Assembly (NCBI RefSeq): GCF_018069755.1
Contig: NZ_JAGQDE010000012.1
Span: 1-64,000, forward strand
Source: Ideonella aquatica
Lineage (GTDB): Bacteria; Pseudomonadota; Gammaproteobacteria; Burkholderiales; Burkholderiaceae_C
Direction of reading: 5' to 3'
DNA: 64,000 nucleotides
A program made the position numbers and the translations under genes. Positions 45,951 to 56,284 of this stretch are shown piece by piece. The stretch's first letter is position 1, and each line of letters opens with the position of its first letter. The notes beneath the pieces were generated by a model. That model worked only from the letters and a program-made list of their open reading frames with translations. It ran no database searches and was not told the DNA's origin.

Positions 45951-47129
45951 TCAGAACCCCAGGCGCGCAGCGCGCGCAGTGAAGAAGATGCCGCTGGGGG
46001 CGTCCACCTCCAGCTGCGCCAGCGTCTGCAGGTGGCGGGTGTCGATGACGCTGACGCGGTTCGCATCGCGGCTGCTGATCCAGACGGCCTCGCCGCGCGG
46101 CGTGAACTCCATGTGCAGCACCGCCTGGCCGGGCTGGAGCGTGGCCACCACGCGCTGCGTGGGGGTGTCGATCACCTGCACGCGGTCGTAGTCGGGCACC
46201 GCGAAGTTCACCCACACCTGGCGGCCGTCGGGCCGGGCCATCACGAACACCGGCTGTCCGGCCACCGGGATGCGGCCCGCCTCCTGCCAGGTGGCGGTGT
46301 CGACCACCAGCACTTCGTGGCGGCCGATGGCCGGCAGGTAGGCGTGGCGGCCGGCCACGGCCCAGCCGCGCAGGTGCGGCATCTTGTAGACCGGCAGCGG
46401 CTGCTGACCGCGGCCGTAGCCGTTCAGGATGCGCTGCGCGCGCGGGGTGTCGGCCCACAGGTCGACCATCGCCAGGCCGTCCTCGCCGAACAGACCGGCG
46501 ATGTAGTGGCGGCCATCGGGTGTGACCAGCGCGTCGTAGGGCTGGCGGCCGATGCCGGGCAGCCGGGTCGTCACCGGGTGCGCGGCGTCGCTGCAGTCGG
46601 TGATCCAGATCGCGTCGGCGTCGAACAGGCTGTAGGCGAAGCGTCGGCCCGGCAGGTCGACCAGGCCCACCACGCGCGAGCGCTGGCCCGGCGCGAACTC
46701 GGCCGGCACATCGGCCAGCAGCGCCAAGGTGCGGGCGTCGAAGACCTTGATGCCGCCGGGCGTGTAGTTCTGTGCGGCCACCAGCCTGCCGTCGGCACTG
46801 ATCGCGCCACCGATCGAGTTACCGGCCTGCATCACGCGCTGCACGATGCGCTGGGTCAGCAGGTCGACCATCGTCAACCCGCCGTCGCGGCCGAAGACAT
46901 AGGCCAGCCGGCCATCGCGCGAGAACACCACCGAGGCGTGCGACAGATCGCCCAGGCCGCCCACCTCGCCGATGATCCGGCGCTCGCTGGTGTCGATGAG
47001 GGACAGCGCACCACGCGCGCGCTGCACGATCACGCCGAGGTCGCCGCTGCCGCGCAGCGCGGGGGTGGCGCAGGCGGCCAGCAGGGGCAGCAGGCCAGCG
47101 GCCAGCAGGGTGTCACGGCGGCGCATCAT
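45951..47129 (-). CDS. nirF: Heme d1 biosynthesis protein NirF
   Basis: NirF is a periplasmic eight-bladed propeller resembling the d1 domain of NirS and acts late in heme d1 formation. The 392-residue protein carries a lipoprotein signal (LLAAC), so it is anchored in the envelope. Repeating blades are visible (LIDTSERRIIGEVGGLGDLSHASVVFSRDGRLAYVFGRDG, YTPGGIKVFDARTLALLADV, VVDTATWQEAGRIPVAGQPVFVMARPDG). It overlaps nirC by 4 bp at the start and abuts nirDL at its end. Confidence 0.94.
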   Translation of the reverse strand: MMRRRDTLLAAGLLPLLAACATPALRGSGDLGVIVQRARGALSLIDTSERRIIGEVGGLGDLSHASVVFSRDGRLAYVFGRDGGLTMVDLLTQRIVQRVMQAGNSIGGAISADGRLVAAQNYTPGGIKVFDARTLALLADVPAEFAPGQRSRVVGLVDLPGRRFAYSLFDADAIWITDCSDAAHPVTTRLPGIGRQPYDALVTPDGRHYIAGLFGEDGLAMVDLWADTPRAQRILNGYGRGQQPLPVYKMPHLRGWAVAGRHAYLPAIGRHEVLVVDTATWQEAGRIPVAGQPVFVMARPDGRQVWVNFAVPDYDRVQVIDTPTQRVVATLQPGQAVLHMEFTPRGEAVWISSRDANRVSVIDTRHLQTLAQLEVDAPSGIFFTARAARLGF

Positions 47130-47455
47130 CGCGGGGCCTTCGCTTCTTCAGGAAAACCGGCCGCCAGACGCTGGGCGATCCAGCGCGCCTCGGGCTCGCT
47201 GAGCATCGCCCGCCAGGGCGGCATCGGAGTGCCGGGACGACCGTGGACGATCGTCGCGACCATGGATTCAAGTGGCTTGTCGGCCAGCGCGGCGGGCGTG
47301 AGTGCCGGGCCCAGTCCGCCAGTCAGCCGCATGCCATGGCAGGCGCCGCAGTCCTGCCGCACCATGCGCACCAGCTGCTGCTGACGCTGCGGTGCGGGCT
47401 CGGCCGCCGCCGCCAAAGGCAGCAGCGCGAGCAGCAGGACGGCGGCGCGGCCCAC
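47126..47455 (-). CDS. nirC: Small c-type cytochrome NirC
   Basis: The 109-residue product from GTG 47455 has a signal peptide (AAVLLLALLPLAAAAEP) and one heme c site CGACHG. The Met ligand region is PMPPW. Size, position just before nirF and the sequence GLGPALTPAALADKPLESMVATIVHGRPGTPMPPW fit NirC (cytochrome c55x), which helps heme d1 maturation or donates electrons to NirS. It begins 2 bp after the preceding cytochrome gene. Confidence 0.88.
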   Translation of the reverse strand: MGRAAVLLLALLPLAAAAEPAPQRQQQLVRMVRQDCGACHGMRLTGGLGPALTPAALADKPLESMVATIVHGRPGTPMPPWRAMLSEPEARWIAQRLAAGFPEEAKAPR

Positions 47456-47457
47456 GC

Positions 47458-47763
47458 TCAGCCCTTGAGGATCTGCTCGACGGCGGCCCTGAGGTCGGCG
47501 TCGTTGATCTTGTCGGGCCCGTTGGGCGACATCGGGATCGGCCCGAAGCTGCCGGCGCCGCCCTTGCGGACCTTGTCCATCAGCCGGGCCACCACGTCCT
47601 GACCCTTGTACTTGGCGGCGATGTCCTTGAAGGACGGGCCGACCAGCTTCTTGTCCTTGGCGTGGCAGGCCATGCAGCCGGCCTTGTTCAGCGCCTCGTC
47701 GGCGTTGGCCATGGCGCCGGTGGCGCCCACCGCCAGCGCGGCGGCGATCAGCAGGGTTCTCAT
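47458..47763 (-). CDS. nirM: Cytochrome c551/c552-type electron donor
   Basis: The 101-residue periplasmic cytochrome has a signal peptide (LLIAAALAVGATGAMA), heme site CMACH, and the Met ligand in FGPIPMSPNG. It follows the cytochrome c551 fold (KDKKLVGPSFKDIAAKYKGQ). It lies 15 bp after nirS, where NirM, the electron donor to NirS, is found in Pseudomonas. The gene name is assigned on that basis. Confidence 0.9.
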   Translation of the reverse strand: MRTLLIAAALAVGATGAMANADEALNKAGCMACHAKDKKLVGPSFKDIAAKYKGQDVVARLMDKVRKGGAGSFGPIPMSPNGPDKINDADLRAAVEQILKG

Positions 47764-47778
47764 GGTGTCCTCCGCGGC

Positions 47779-49651
<1,873 letters not shown>

Positions 49652-49683
49652 CGGCACCGACCACCGCTCGCGAAGATGCGTCC

Positions 49684-50478
49684 ATGCCCAGAGACCTTGA
49701 CCATCCACCGCGCCGCCCTGGCACGGTCACGCTGCTCGGCGCCGGTCCGGGCGATCCTGAACTGCTGACGGTGAAGGCCGTCAAGGCGCTGCAGTGCGCC
49801 CGCCTGGTGCTGTACGACCACCTGGTCGGCGACGAGGTGCTGGCCCTGCTGCCGCCGGGCTGCGAGCAGCACTATGTGGGCAAGGAGGCGGCGCGCCACG
49901 CCTTGCCGCAACGCGAGATCACCGCGCTGCTGGTGCGTCTGGCCCATGAGGGCCGCGATGTGCTGCGCCTCAAGGGCGGCGACGGCTACATCTTCGGCCG
50001 GGGTGGCGAGGAGGCCGAGGCGCTGGCCATTGCCGGCGTGCCCTTCCAGGTGATTCCGGGCCTGACGGCGGCGCAGGGCGCGGCCGCCACGGCGGGCATT
50101 CCGCTGACCCACCGCGACCACGGCCGCGCCCTGGTGCTGGCCACCGGCCATGGCCGTGAGGGCCAGCCGCTGGACCTGGACTGGTCGCTGCTGGCGCGGC
50201 CGCAGCAGACCAGCGTCATCTACATGGGCGTGGCCCATCTGCCGGCGATCTGCGCCGGCCTGGTGGCGCACGGCCTGTCGGCTGACACGCCCGCGGCGCT
50301 GGTCGAGCGCGCCACGCTGCCCGGCCAGCGCTGTGTGGAGGGCACGCTGGCCACGCTGCCGGCGCTGGCCGCTGACGCGGGCATTCAGCCCCCGGCGCTG
50401 ATCTTTGTGGGTGAGGTGGTGCGGCTGCGGGCGCTGCTGGCACCGGCGATGGCCGTGGTGGCACCATCGGGGCTGTGA
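49684..50478 (+). CDS. nirE: Uroporphyrinogen-III C-methyltransferase NirE
   Basis: NirE converts uroporphyrinogen III to precorrin-2 with two SAM methylations, feeding siroheme for heme d1. The 264-residue protein has the SUMT signatures VTLLGAGPGDPELLTVKAVKAL, GKEAARHALPQ, RLKGGDGYIFGRGGEEAEAL and PGLTAAQGAAATAGIPLTHR. No CysG dehydrogenase domain is present, so another enzyme must make siroheme. Location divergent from nirS favours NirE over a general CobA. Confidence 0.92.
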   Translation: MPRDLDHPPRRPGTVTLLGAGPGDPELLTVKAVKALQCARLVLYDHLVGDEVLALLPPGCEQHYVGKEAARHALPQREITALLVRLAHEGRDVLRLKGGDGYIFGRGGEEAEALAIAGVPFQVIPGLTAAQGAAATAGIPLTHRDHGRALVLATGHGREGQPLDLDWSLLARPQQTSVIYMGVAHLPAICAGLVAHGLSADTPAALVERATLPGQRCVEGTLATLPALAADAGIQPPALIFVGEVVRLRALLAPAMAVVAPSGL

Positions 50479-50497
50479 TGCCCGAACGCCACCCTTG

Positions 50498-51097
50498 ATG
50501 ACCGATGCCCACGATGCCCCGGCCCTGGCCGAACTGTGTGACGCACTGATCCACAGCCGCCAGCACATCGGCCCCAAGCGCCTGGTCGCGCCGGGTCCGG
50601 ACGAGGCCACGCTGCGCGTGCTGCTGGCGGCCGCGGCCGCGGCGCCCGATCACCAGCAGCTGCGGCCGTGGCGCTTCCATGTGCTGGGCCCGCAGGCGCG
50701 GGCGCGGCTGGGCGAGGCCTTTGCGCAGGCGCTGCGGGAGCGCGACCCCGTGGCCACTGAAAGCCAGCTTGCCGATGCGCGCGACAAGGCACTGCGCGGC
50801 CCGGTGCTGCTGCTGGCGGTGGCCGATCTGCGCGCCGACGAGCCCGGCGTGGCCGAGGCCGAACGACTGGTGTCACTGGGCGCAGCGATCCAGAACCTGC
50901 TGCTGGCCGCGCAGGCGCGCGGCTGGGGCAGCGGGCTGACCAGCGGCCGCGCAATGCGCTCGACCGCTCTGCGCCAGGCCTTCGGGCTGCGGGACGGCGA
51001 ACACGCGGTGTGCTGCATCACGCTGGGCACCGTGAGCCGCGCCAAGGCGGCGCGGCTGCGGCCCACGGTGGACGAGATCGCGCGCTGGGATCCCTGA
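50498..51097 (+). CDS. Nitroreductase-family flavoprotein
   Basis: The 199-residue protein has the nitroreductase FMN-binding pattern: SRQHIGPKRLVAPGPDEATLRVLLAAAAAAPDHQQLRPWRFHV, SLGAAIQNLLLAAQARGWGSGLTSG and ITLGTVSRAKAARLRP. It lies 19 bp after nirE, so it is probably co-expressed in denitrifying conditions. Members of this superfamily also include dehydrogenases acting on tetrapyrrole or vitamin intermediates, so a link to the missing precorrin-2 or siroheme step is conceivable. That is inference. Confidence 0.88.
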   Translation: MTDAHDAPALAELCDALIHSRQHIGPKRLVAPGPDEATLRVLLAAAAAAPDHQQLRPWRFHVLGPQARARLGEAFAQALRERDPVATESQLADARDKALRGPVLLLAVADLRADEPGVAEAERLVSLGAAIQNLLLAAQARGWGSGLTSGRAMRSTALRQAFGLRDGEHAVCCITLGTVSRAKAARLRPTVDEIARWDP

Positions 51098-51862
51098 TCA
51101 GTGCCTGTCGGCCTCGGCCGAAGGCGCCTCGTAGGGGCTGTGCAGGTCGACCACCTTCTTCGCCCGCTTGCGGGTGCGGATGTTGAGCATCTCCACGCCC
51201 AGCGAGAAGGCCATCGCGAAGTAGACATAGCCCTTGGGCACATGGTGGTCGAAGCCCTCGGCGATCAGCACCACGCCCACCACCACCAGGAAGGACAGCG
51301 CCAGCATCTTGATGGTGGGATGGTCCGAGACGAAGCGGCCGATCGGCGTGGCGAACAGCATCATCAGGCCCACCGAGGCGATCACCGCGGCGATCATGAT
51401 GCGCACGTCGTCGACCATGCCCACGGCGGTGATGATCGAGTCCAGCGAGAACACCAGGTCGATCAGCATGATCTGCAGCAGCACCGCCGCAAAGGTGGTC
51501 TTGACGGCGGCGGCGGCGTGGCCTTCCTCGCCCTCGAGCGAGCCGTGGATCTCGGTGGTGCTTTTCCAGACCAGGAACAGGCCGCCCAGGATCAGGATCA
51601 GGTCGCGGCCGGAGATCGCCTGGCCCAGCACCGTGAACAGCGGCTGCACCAGGCCGACGATCCAGGCCAGCACCAGCAGCAGGCCGATGCGCATGAACAT
51701 GGCCATGAACAGGCCCAGGCGGCGAGCAAACTCGCGCCGCTCGGGGGGCAGCTTGTCGACCAGGATCGAGATGAAGATGATGTTGTCGATGCCCAGCACC
51801 AGCTCCAGCGCAGTGAGGGTGGCGAAGGCGATCCAGGCTTCGGGGCTTGTCAGCAGTTCCAT
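51098..51862 (-). CDS. TerC-family integral membrane protein
   Basis: The 254-residue protein has about seven membrane segments with the TerC pattern: ALELVLGIDNIIFISILVDKLPPERR, RIGLLLVLAWIVGL, and LLQIMLIDLVFSLDSIITAVGM with the acidic residues thought to handle metal ions. TerC proteins are linked to manganese efflux and membrane protein metalation. Its stop is back to back with the nitroreductase stop (TGATCA). It lies 76 bp downstream of the Cho gene on the same strand and could be the last gene of the light operon or have its own promoter. Confidence 0.92.
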   Translation of the reverse strand: MELLTSPEAWIAFATLTALELVLGIDNIIFISILVDKLPPERREFARRLGLFMAMFMRIGLLLVLAWIVGLVQPLFTVLGQAISGRDLILILGGLFLVWKSTTEIHGSLEGEEGHAAAAVKTTFAAVLLQIMLIDLVFSLDSIITAVGMVDDVRIMIAAVIASVGLMMLFATPIGRFVSDHPTIKMLALSFLVVVGVVLIAEGFDHHVPKGYVYFAMAFSLGVEMLNIRTRKRAKKVVDLHSPYEAPSAEADRH

Positions 51863-51938
51863 GCGGGTGGGTCCGTCGGTGGGGGGCGCGATGATAGGTG
51901 GCCGGGCTGCCGCCCTGCGGCCATCAGGGACAAGCCGG

Positions 51939-52775
51939 TCAGAGGGGCACCAGCGTGGCGCCCTCGCGCAGCACGCCGCCGCTGAGGATACGGTAGCTGT
52001 CCATGTCGAAGCCCGGCGCGCTGCGGTCCAGCGCGCGGGCGGCCGTCAGCGTGTCGGCGCTGCCCAGGTAGCACCAGTGGCGCAGCACATGCACCTGCTG
52101 CCAGCCGGTCTCGTCGCACTCGATCAGACCCACCGCGCCGGGGTGCGGCCACACCAGCAGGCGCAGCGCGGCCAGCGCGGCATGCAGGCGCGCGTCATGC
52201 TCGGCGGGCGCTTCGTGGCCGGCACAGACGCCGCCGCAGCGGGCGATGCGGGCACGAAAGCAGGCGCCGCTGCCGCGCCAGGGGCGCTCCAGGCCCAGGC
52301 GTTGCAGGCACAGGTGGTGCTCGTCGGCCAGCGAGCGCAGGGCCTGCTGGGCCGCGTGGCGGCTGGCGAACAGGCCGTGGAGGTGCGGCGTGGTGGCGAA
52401 GTCCACCCGCGTGGTGTCGACCAGTTCGGGGCGCTCGGCCCCGTCGACCAGACGCCAGGCGTGCAGGTGGCGCAGCCGGCGCAGGCGCTGGTTGTGCAGC
52501 GGCTGCAGCTGCTTGACCAGAGCGGCCTCCAGCAGCAGCGCGCCCACCTCGCCGGGCGTGCGGCGGTGCTCGATGAGCAGGCTCTGCGCCACCCAGCGCG
52601 CGCTGTCGGGATCGCGCAGGTGCGACAGCACGCGGCTGCGCAGGTGGATGCTCTTGCCGATGTACAGCGGCAGCGTGGCCGAGCGGCCCCAGAACAGGTA
52701 GACGCCGGGGGCCTCCGGCAAGGCCTCGGCCTGGGAACGCAGGGCGTCGGCCTGGGCCCGCGGGCCCTCAGCCAC
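51939..52775 (-). CDS. Cho-like GIY-YIG excision repair nuclease
   Basis: Cho is a UvrC homologue that makes the 3' incision at lesions recognised by UvrAB. The 278-residue protein from GTG 52775 has the GIY-YIG fold (PGVYLFWG ... LPLYIGKSIHLRSRVLSHL), Arg and Glu catalytic candidates in RSRVLSH and EVGALLLEAALVKQLQP, and a cysteine cluster (CFRARIARCGGVCAG). It lacks the C-terminal UvrC endonuclease and helix-hairpin-helix domains, as Cho does. It overlaps the NTF2-like gene by 8 bp, so it belongs to the same operon. Confidence 0.87.
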   Translation of the reverse strand: MAEGPRAQADALRSQAEALPEAPGVYLFWGRSATLPLYIGKSIHLRSRVLSHLRDPDSARWVAQSLLIEHRRTPGEVGALLLEAALVKQLQPLHNQRLRRLRHLHAWRLVDGAERPELVDTTRVDFATTPHLHGLFASRHAAQQALRSLADEHHLCLQRLGLERPWRGSGACFRARIARCGGVCAGHEAPAEHDARLHAALAALRLLVWPHPGAVGLIECDETGWQQVHVLRHWCYLGSADTLTAARALDRSAPGFDMDSYRILSGGVLREGATLVPL

Positions 52776-53190
52776 GGCGCGCGCGGCGCTTGAGCCAGCG
52801 CATCAGCGCGCCCAGCAGCGGCAGTTGCTCGTACAGCTCCTCGGCGGCGTCCCAGTAGTCGCGGTGCAGCGTCACGCGGCCCTCGGCGTCAAAGCGCAGG
52901 TGGGTGGCGCCACGGATGCGGCGTTCGGTGTGCTCACCGGGCAGCGTGAACAGGAAGTCCCAGGTCAGGAAGGCCTGCTCGCCGCCATCCACCCGCTCGG
53001 TCACCACGAAGCGCGGGCCCTGCAGGCGGCGGAACATGTGCTCGAACACCGCCTCGATCGCGGCAATGCCCTGCACCTCGTTGAACGGGTCCTTGAAGCG
53101 GGCGTCGGCGGCGTAGAGCTGCGGCAGCCGCGCCAGGTCGGCGGGCTGCAACTGCTCGTAGAACATGACCAGGTCGTCCAGCGGGCTCAT
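52768..53190 (-). CDS. NTF2/SnoaL-like protein
   Basis: The 140-residue protein has the NTF2-like cone fold: FYEQLQPADLARLPQLYAADARFKDPFNEVQGIAAIEAVFEHMFRRL, then FLTWDFLFTL and GATHLRFDAEGRVTLHRDYWDAAEELYEQLPLLG. No signal peptide is seen. Proteins of this type occur in the same gene set beside DUF1365 and cyclopropane-synthase-like genes in many proteobacteria. The ligand or reaction is unknown. Confidence 0.85.
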   Translation of the reverse strand: MSPLDDLVMFYEQLQPADLARLPQLYAADARFKDPFNEVQGIAAIEAVFEHMFRRLQGPRFVVTERVDGGEQAFLTWDFLFTLPGEHTERRIRGATHLRFDAEGRVTLHRDYWDAAEELYEQLPLLGALMRWLKRRARRG

Positions 53191-53197
53191 GGGGGAC

Positions 53198-53968
53198 TCA
53201 GCGGCGGGTCAGCCGGCGCACCAGCGGAAAGTACCAGGCGTAGGGCAGGCAGCGCAGCAGGTCCAGCCACCATGTGAAGCGGCGCGGGAAGTCGATCATG
53301 AAGCGCCCGCGCGCCCAGCCGGCCAGCATGGCCTGGGCGGCCTGTCCGGGCGTGATGACGGCCGGCATGCGGAAGTCGTTGACCGCGGTCATCGGGGTCT
53401 CGACGAAGCCGGGCGTCACCACGCTGATGCCCACGCCCAAGGGGGCCATTTCCAGGTGCAGCGCCTCGCCGAAGTGGGTGAGGGCGGCCTTGGTGGTGCC
53501 GTAGGCCAGTGCGTTGGGCAGGCCGCGGTGCCCGGCCACGCTGCTGACCAGGCTGAGGTGGCCATGGCCGCGGGCGCGCATCGGCCGCAGCACCGCCAGC
53601 GACAGCGCCACGGCGGCGTCCAGGTTGACGGCGCGGTGCTGTTCCCAGCCGCGCAGGCTCAGCTCCCTGGCCCCACCGGGCTCGTAGTGGCCGGCGCAGT
53701 AGCAGACCAGGTCGGGCGGGTGGGACGAGAACAGGCGCTCCACCGTGGCCGCCAGCGCGGTGGCGTCGGTCACGTCCAGCGCGATCGGCCGCAGGCCGGG
53801 GTGCTGGCGCCCCAGCGCCTGCAGCGCCTCCAGCCGGCGCGCCGACACCGTCACGCGCGCCCCGCGTTCATGCAGCGCGGCTGCCAGCGCGGCGCCGATG
53901 CCGCTGCTAGCGCCGACGATCCAGACGTGGCGATCGCGCCAGTCGGCCAAGGGAGGATTGAGGCTCAT
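53198..53968 (-). CDS. Short-chain dehydrogenase/reductase
   Basis: The 256-residue protein starts at ATG 53968, overlapping the DUF3833 stop. It has the nucleotide-binding GASSGIGAALAAAL, CYCAGHYEPGG in place of the usual NAG motif, and a Ser-Tyr-Lys set: SLVSSVAGHRG with YGTTKAAL. The C-terminal RRFTWWLDLLRCLPYAWYFPLVRRL is hydrophobic and basic and may contact the membrane. The substrate is probably a lipid, judging from the operon. Confidence 0.9.
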   Translation of the reverse strand: MSLNPPLADWRDRHVWIVGASSGIGAALAAALHERGARVTVSARRLEALQALGRQHPGLRPIALDVTDATALAATVERLFSSHPPDLVCYCAGHYEPGGARELSLRGWEQHRAVNLDAAVALSLAVLRPMRARGHGHLSLVSSVAGHRGLPNALAYGTTKAALTHFGEALHLEMAPLGVGISVVTPGFVETPMTAVNDFRMPAVITPGQAAQAMLAGWARGRFMIDFPRRFTWWLDLLRCLPYAWYFPLVRRLTRR

Positions 53969-54504
53969 GGAGATCGGGTGAACGAGATCAGCACCTCGCC
54001 GAGTGTCACCCCCCATTTGCTCATCACCGCGCGGTTGAGCAGCACGCGCTCATCGACCAGCCACATCCAGTCGTCAAACTGCACCTCCCACTCGCGGCCG
54101 TCGATCGGCAGGCGCAGCGTGTAGCGCCAGTTCAGCGCGTTGCCGGCGGCCTCGCCGCTGGCCAGGCCCACCACGTCGTCGGCCTGGCCCTGCCAGCGGC
54201 CATTGCCCAGGTGCTTCAGGCGCCAGACGCGGCGCTGGGTGCTGCCGTCCGAGTAGCTGAAGCGCTCATCGAGCTCGCCTTCCTCGCCCTGCCAGCGGCC
54301 GTCGATCTGCACCGTGAAGCGCTTGACGACGCGGCCGAAGCGGTCCTGGAACACGCCGTGGGCCATCACGCGGCCGGCGAAGTACTGCTTCAGGTCCAGC
54401 AGTGGCCGCTCGTTGGCCAGGTCAGCGATCGACGGGCTGGCGCAGCCCGCCAGCTGGGTCAGCCCGGCTGCGGTGGCAGCCAGCATCAGGTGACGGCGTT
54501 TCAT
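53965..54504 (-). CDS. DUF3833 lipoprotein
   Basis: The 179-residue protein has a lipoprotein signal with lipobox LAGC. It shows the DUF3833 pattern: LDLKQYFAGRVMAHGVFQDRFGRVVKRFTVQIDGRW, GTLDERFSYSDGSTQRRVW-like text and YTLRLPIDGREWEVQFDDWMWLVDERVLLNRAVMSKWG. The family has a lipocalin-like profile and no assigned function. It overlaps its neighbours by 4 bp on both sides. Confidence 0.88.
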   Translation of the reverse strand: MKRRHLMLAATAAGLTQLAGCASPSIADLANERPLLDLKQYFAGRVMAHGVFQDRFGRVVKRFTVQIDGRWQGEEGELDERFSYSDGSTQRRVWRLKHLGNGRWQGQADDVVGLASGEAAGNALNWRYTLRLPIDGREWEVQFDDWMWLVDERVLLNRAVMSKWGVTLGEVLISFTRSP

Positions 54505-55754
54505 GCCAGATCCTCCGGGTGGGCGGCCCACTGCCGCCACAGCAGCAGCGCGGCCAGGGCCTTGAGCACACAGGGTAGCAGCGCGTAGACCGCGGCCAGC
54601 CAGGCCAGCGCGGCCGGGTCGCGCTGGCCCGGCTGGTAGCCCAGCGCGGCCAGCAGCGGCAGCACCGCGCCGGCCGCCAGGGCCAGGTTGAGCTTGGTGA
54701 CCACCTGCCACCAGCCGACATAGGCGCCGTCGTGCTGGCCGCGGTCACCGGCGCGGCCGATCACGCCCGACAGCAGCGCGCCGGGCAGGGCCAGATCAGC
54801 GCCCAGCGCCGCCCCAGCGGCCAGGCACACGACCAGAAACCAGGGCGCGTCGCCGGCATCCAGCGCCGCCGCGCCGATAAAGGCCACGATCGACAAGCCC
54901 ATGCCAGCCAGCCAGGCGCGCGCCAGGCCCCAGCGCGCCACGCCGCGCAGCCACAGCGGCAGCGCGGCGGCGGCGGCGCCGAAGTAGGCCGCCAGCAGCA
55001 GCCCCGGCCAGGGCGCGGCGGCCTGCAGCCGGTCTGCGATGTAGAACAGCACCAGCGTGGCCGGGATCGCGCTGGCGATGCCGTTGAGCGCGAACACCGC
55101 CAGCAGGCGGCGGAAGGCGGCCTGCTGCCAGGGGCGGCGCCAGTCGCCGGCATCGGTGGCGGCCACGTCGAGCGGGCGCGGTGCGCGGGTCCAGGCCAGC
55201 CAGCCCAGCGCCAGCAGCACGGCGCACAGCGCCAGCGAGGCACCGTAGCCGGCCAGCTCCGGTGTGACCGACGCGGCCAGCACGCCGGCCAGGCCCAGGC
55301 CCTCGCGCCAGGCGACGATGCGGCCGCGCTGCAGCGCATTGCCACCCAGCCGCGCGCCCCAGCCCTGGTGGGCGATGGCCAAGGCGCTGGCGCTGCCGCA
55401 GGCCAGCAGCAAGGTCAGGGCGGCGCCTGGCCACTGCAGCGCAGCGGGCCAGGGCGGAAAGAAGAGCAGCCACAGCGTGAGGGCCATCACCAGCGCGGCG
55501 CCCGCGCCAAAGGCCAGCACGTGGCCGGGCGAGCGCGCATGCAGGCGGTCGACCCAGCGGCCCAGCAGCGGATCGATCAGCGCATCGGCCAGGCGCGAGG
55601 CCAGCAGCAGCGTGCCCAGCGCGGCCAGCGGCCAGCCCAGGGTCTGCGCGTAGTGGTGCGGCAGGTGCACATACAGCGGCACGCTGGCAAAGGCCACCGG
55701 TGCGCCCAGCAGCCCGTAGCGCCAGCCGGCGCCGGCATCGGCCGCGGTGTTCAT
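54501..55754 (-). CDS. GPH/MFS-type membrane transporter
   Basis: The 417-residue protein from ATG 55754 has about twelve hydrophobic segments and the GPH-like start YGLLGAPVAFASVPLYVHLPHHYAQTLGWPLAALGTLLLASRLADALIDPLLGRWVDR, with the Asp typical of sodium/sugar symporter relatives. Similar transporters sit in the equivalent clusters of other proteobacteria. The substrate is not known; given the operon, a lipid or lipid precursor is as likely as a sugar. Confidence 0.86.
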   Translation of the reverse strand: MNTAADAGAGWRYGLLGAPVAFASVPLYVHLPHHYAQTLGWPLAALGTLLLASRLADALIDPLLGRWVDRLHARSPGHVLAFGAGAALVMALTLWLLFFPPWPAALQWPGAALTLLLACGSASALAIAHQGWGARLGGNALQRGRIVAWREGLGLAGVLAASVTPELAGYGASLALCAVLLALGWLAWTRAPRPLDVAATDAGDWRRPWQQAAFRRLLAVFALNGIASAIPATLVLFYIADRLQAAAPWPGLLLAAYFGAAAAALPLWLRGVARWGLARAWLAGMGLSIVAFIGAAALDAGDAPWFLVVCLAAGAALGADLALPGALLSGVIGRAGDRGQHDGAYVGWWQVVTKLNLALAAGAVLPLLAALGYQPGQRDPAALAWLAAVYALLPCVLKALAALLLWRQWAAHPEDLA

Positions 55755-56281
55755 CCGGCCTCGGCGAAGGGGCCCAGCAGCGCGCGGCGCAAGGCGGGCT
55801 CGGAGGTGCGCGGCGACAGCCAGATGCCGAAGAACAGCTTCGAGAAGCGCGCATCGCGCAGCAGGCCCAGCGAGCGACCATCGCTGCGCAGGAACTCGGC
55901 GCCCTCGCCCGGCCGGTGCAGGCCGCTGAGCGATTCGCCGGCGCGCACATCGGGCAGCAGCGCATTGAGCTGGCTCTCCCAGCGCGCCGCCTGGGCGTCG
56001 TCGAAGCTCTCCTGGCGGCGCATCTCGGTCAGCGAGCGGCGGGCGATGTCGGCGCCGCTGAAGGCGCGCCGGTAGGCCAGCTCCAGCGCCAGCGGCCGGG
56101 CGGCAAAGTCGGCGGCCTTGAAGTCGGGCGCCACCCACAGCCGCGCCACATAGACCTCGAAGCCCCAGACCTTGAACAGCGATTCGCCGGCCGGCTGCAG
56201 GCCGGCCTGGCGCGCGCTGGGTTCGTGGCCGTGGGCGGCCAGCGGGGCCAGGGCAGCGGCCAGCAGCGTGCGGCGGCGCAT
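55751..56281 (-). CDS. Exported chalcone-isomerase-like protein
   Basis: The 176-residue protein has a signal peptide (RRTLLAAALAPLAAHG). It shows the bacterial chalcone-isomerase-like domain: GESLFKVWGFEVYVARLWVAPDFKAADFAARPLALELAYRRAFSGADIARRSLTEMRR, and RSLGLLRDARFSKLFFGIWLSPRTSEPALRRALLG. Members of this fold bind fatty acids or act on lipids. It overlaps the transporter gene by 4 bp and lies 3 bp after the methyltransferase. Confidence 0.86.
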   Translation of the reverse strand: MRRRTLLAAALAPLAAHGHEPSARQAGLQPAGESLFKVWGFEVYVARLWVAPDFKAADFAARPLALELAYRRAFSGADIARRSLTEMRRQESFDDAQAARWESQLNALLPDVRAGESLSGLHRPGEGAEFLRSDGRSLGLLRDARFSKLFFGIWLSPRTSEPALRRALLGPFAEAG

Positions 56282-56284
56282 GGC

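Noticed and set aside
51095-51100. TGATCA at the junction of two convergent genes as a regulatory palindrome
   Set aside because: It is simply the two stop codons back to back, and six bases are too few to support a site.
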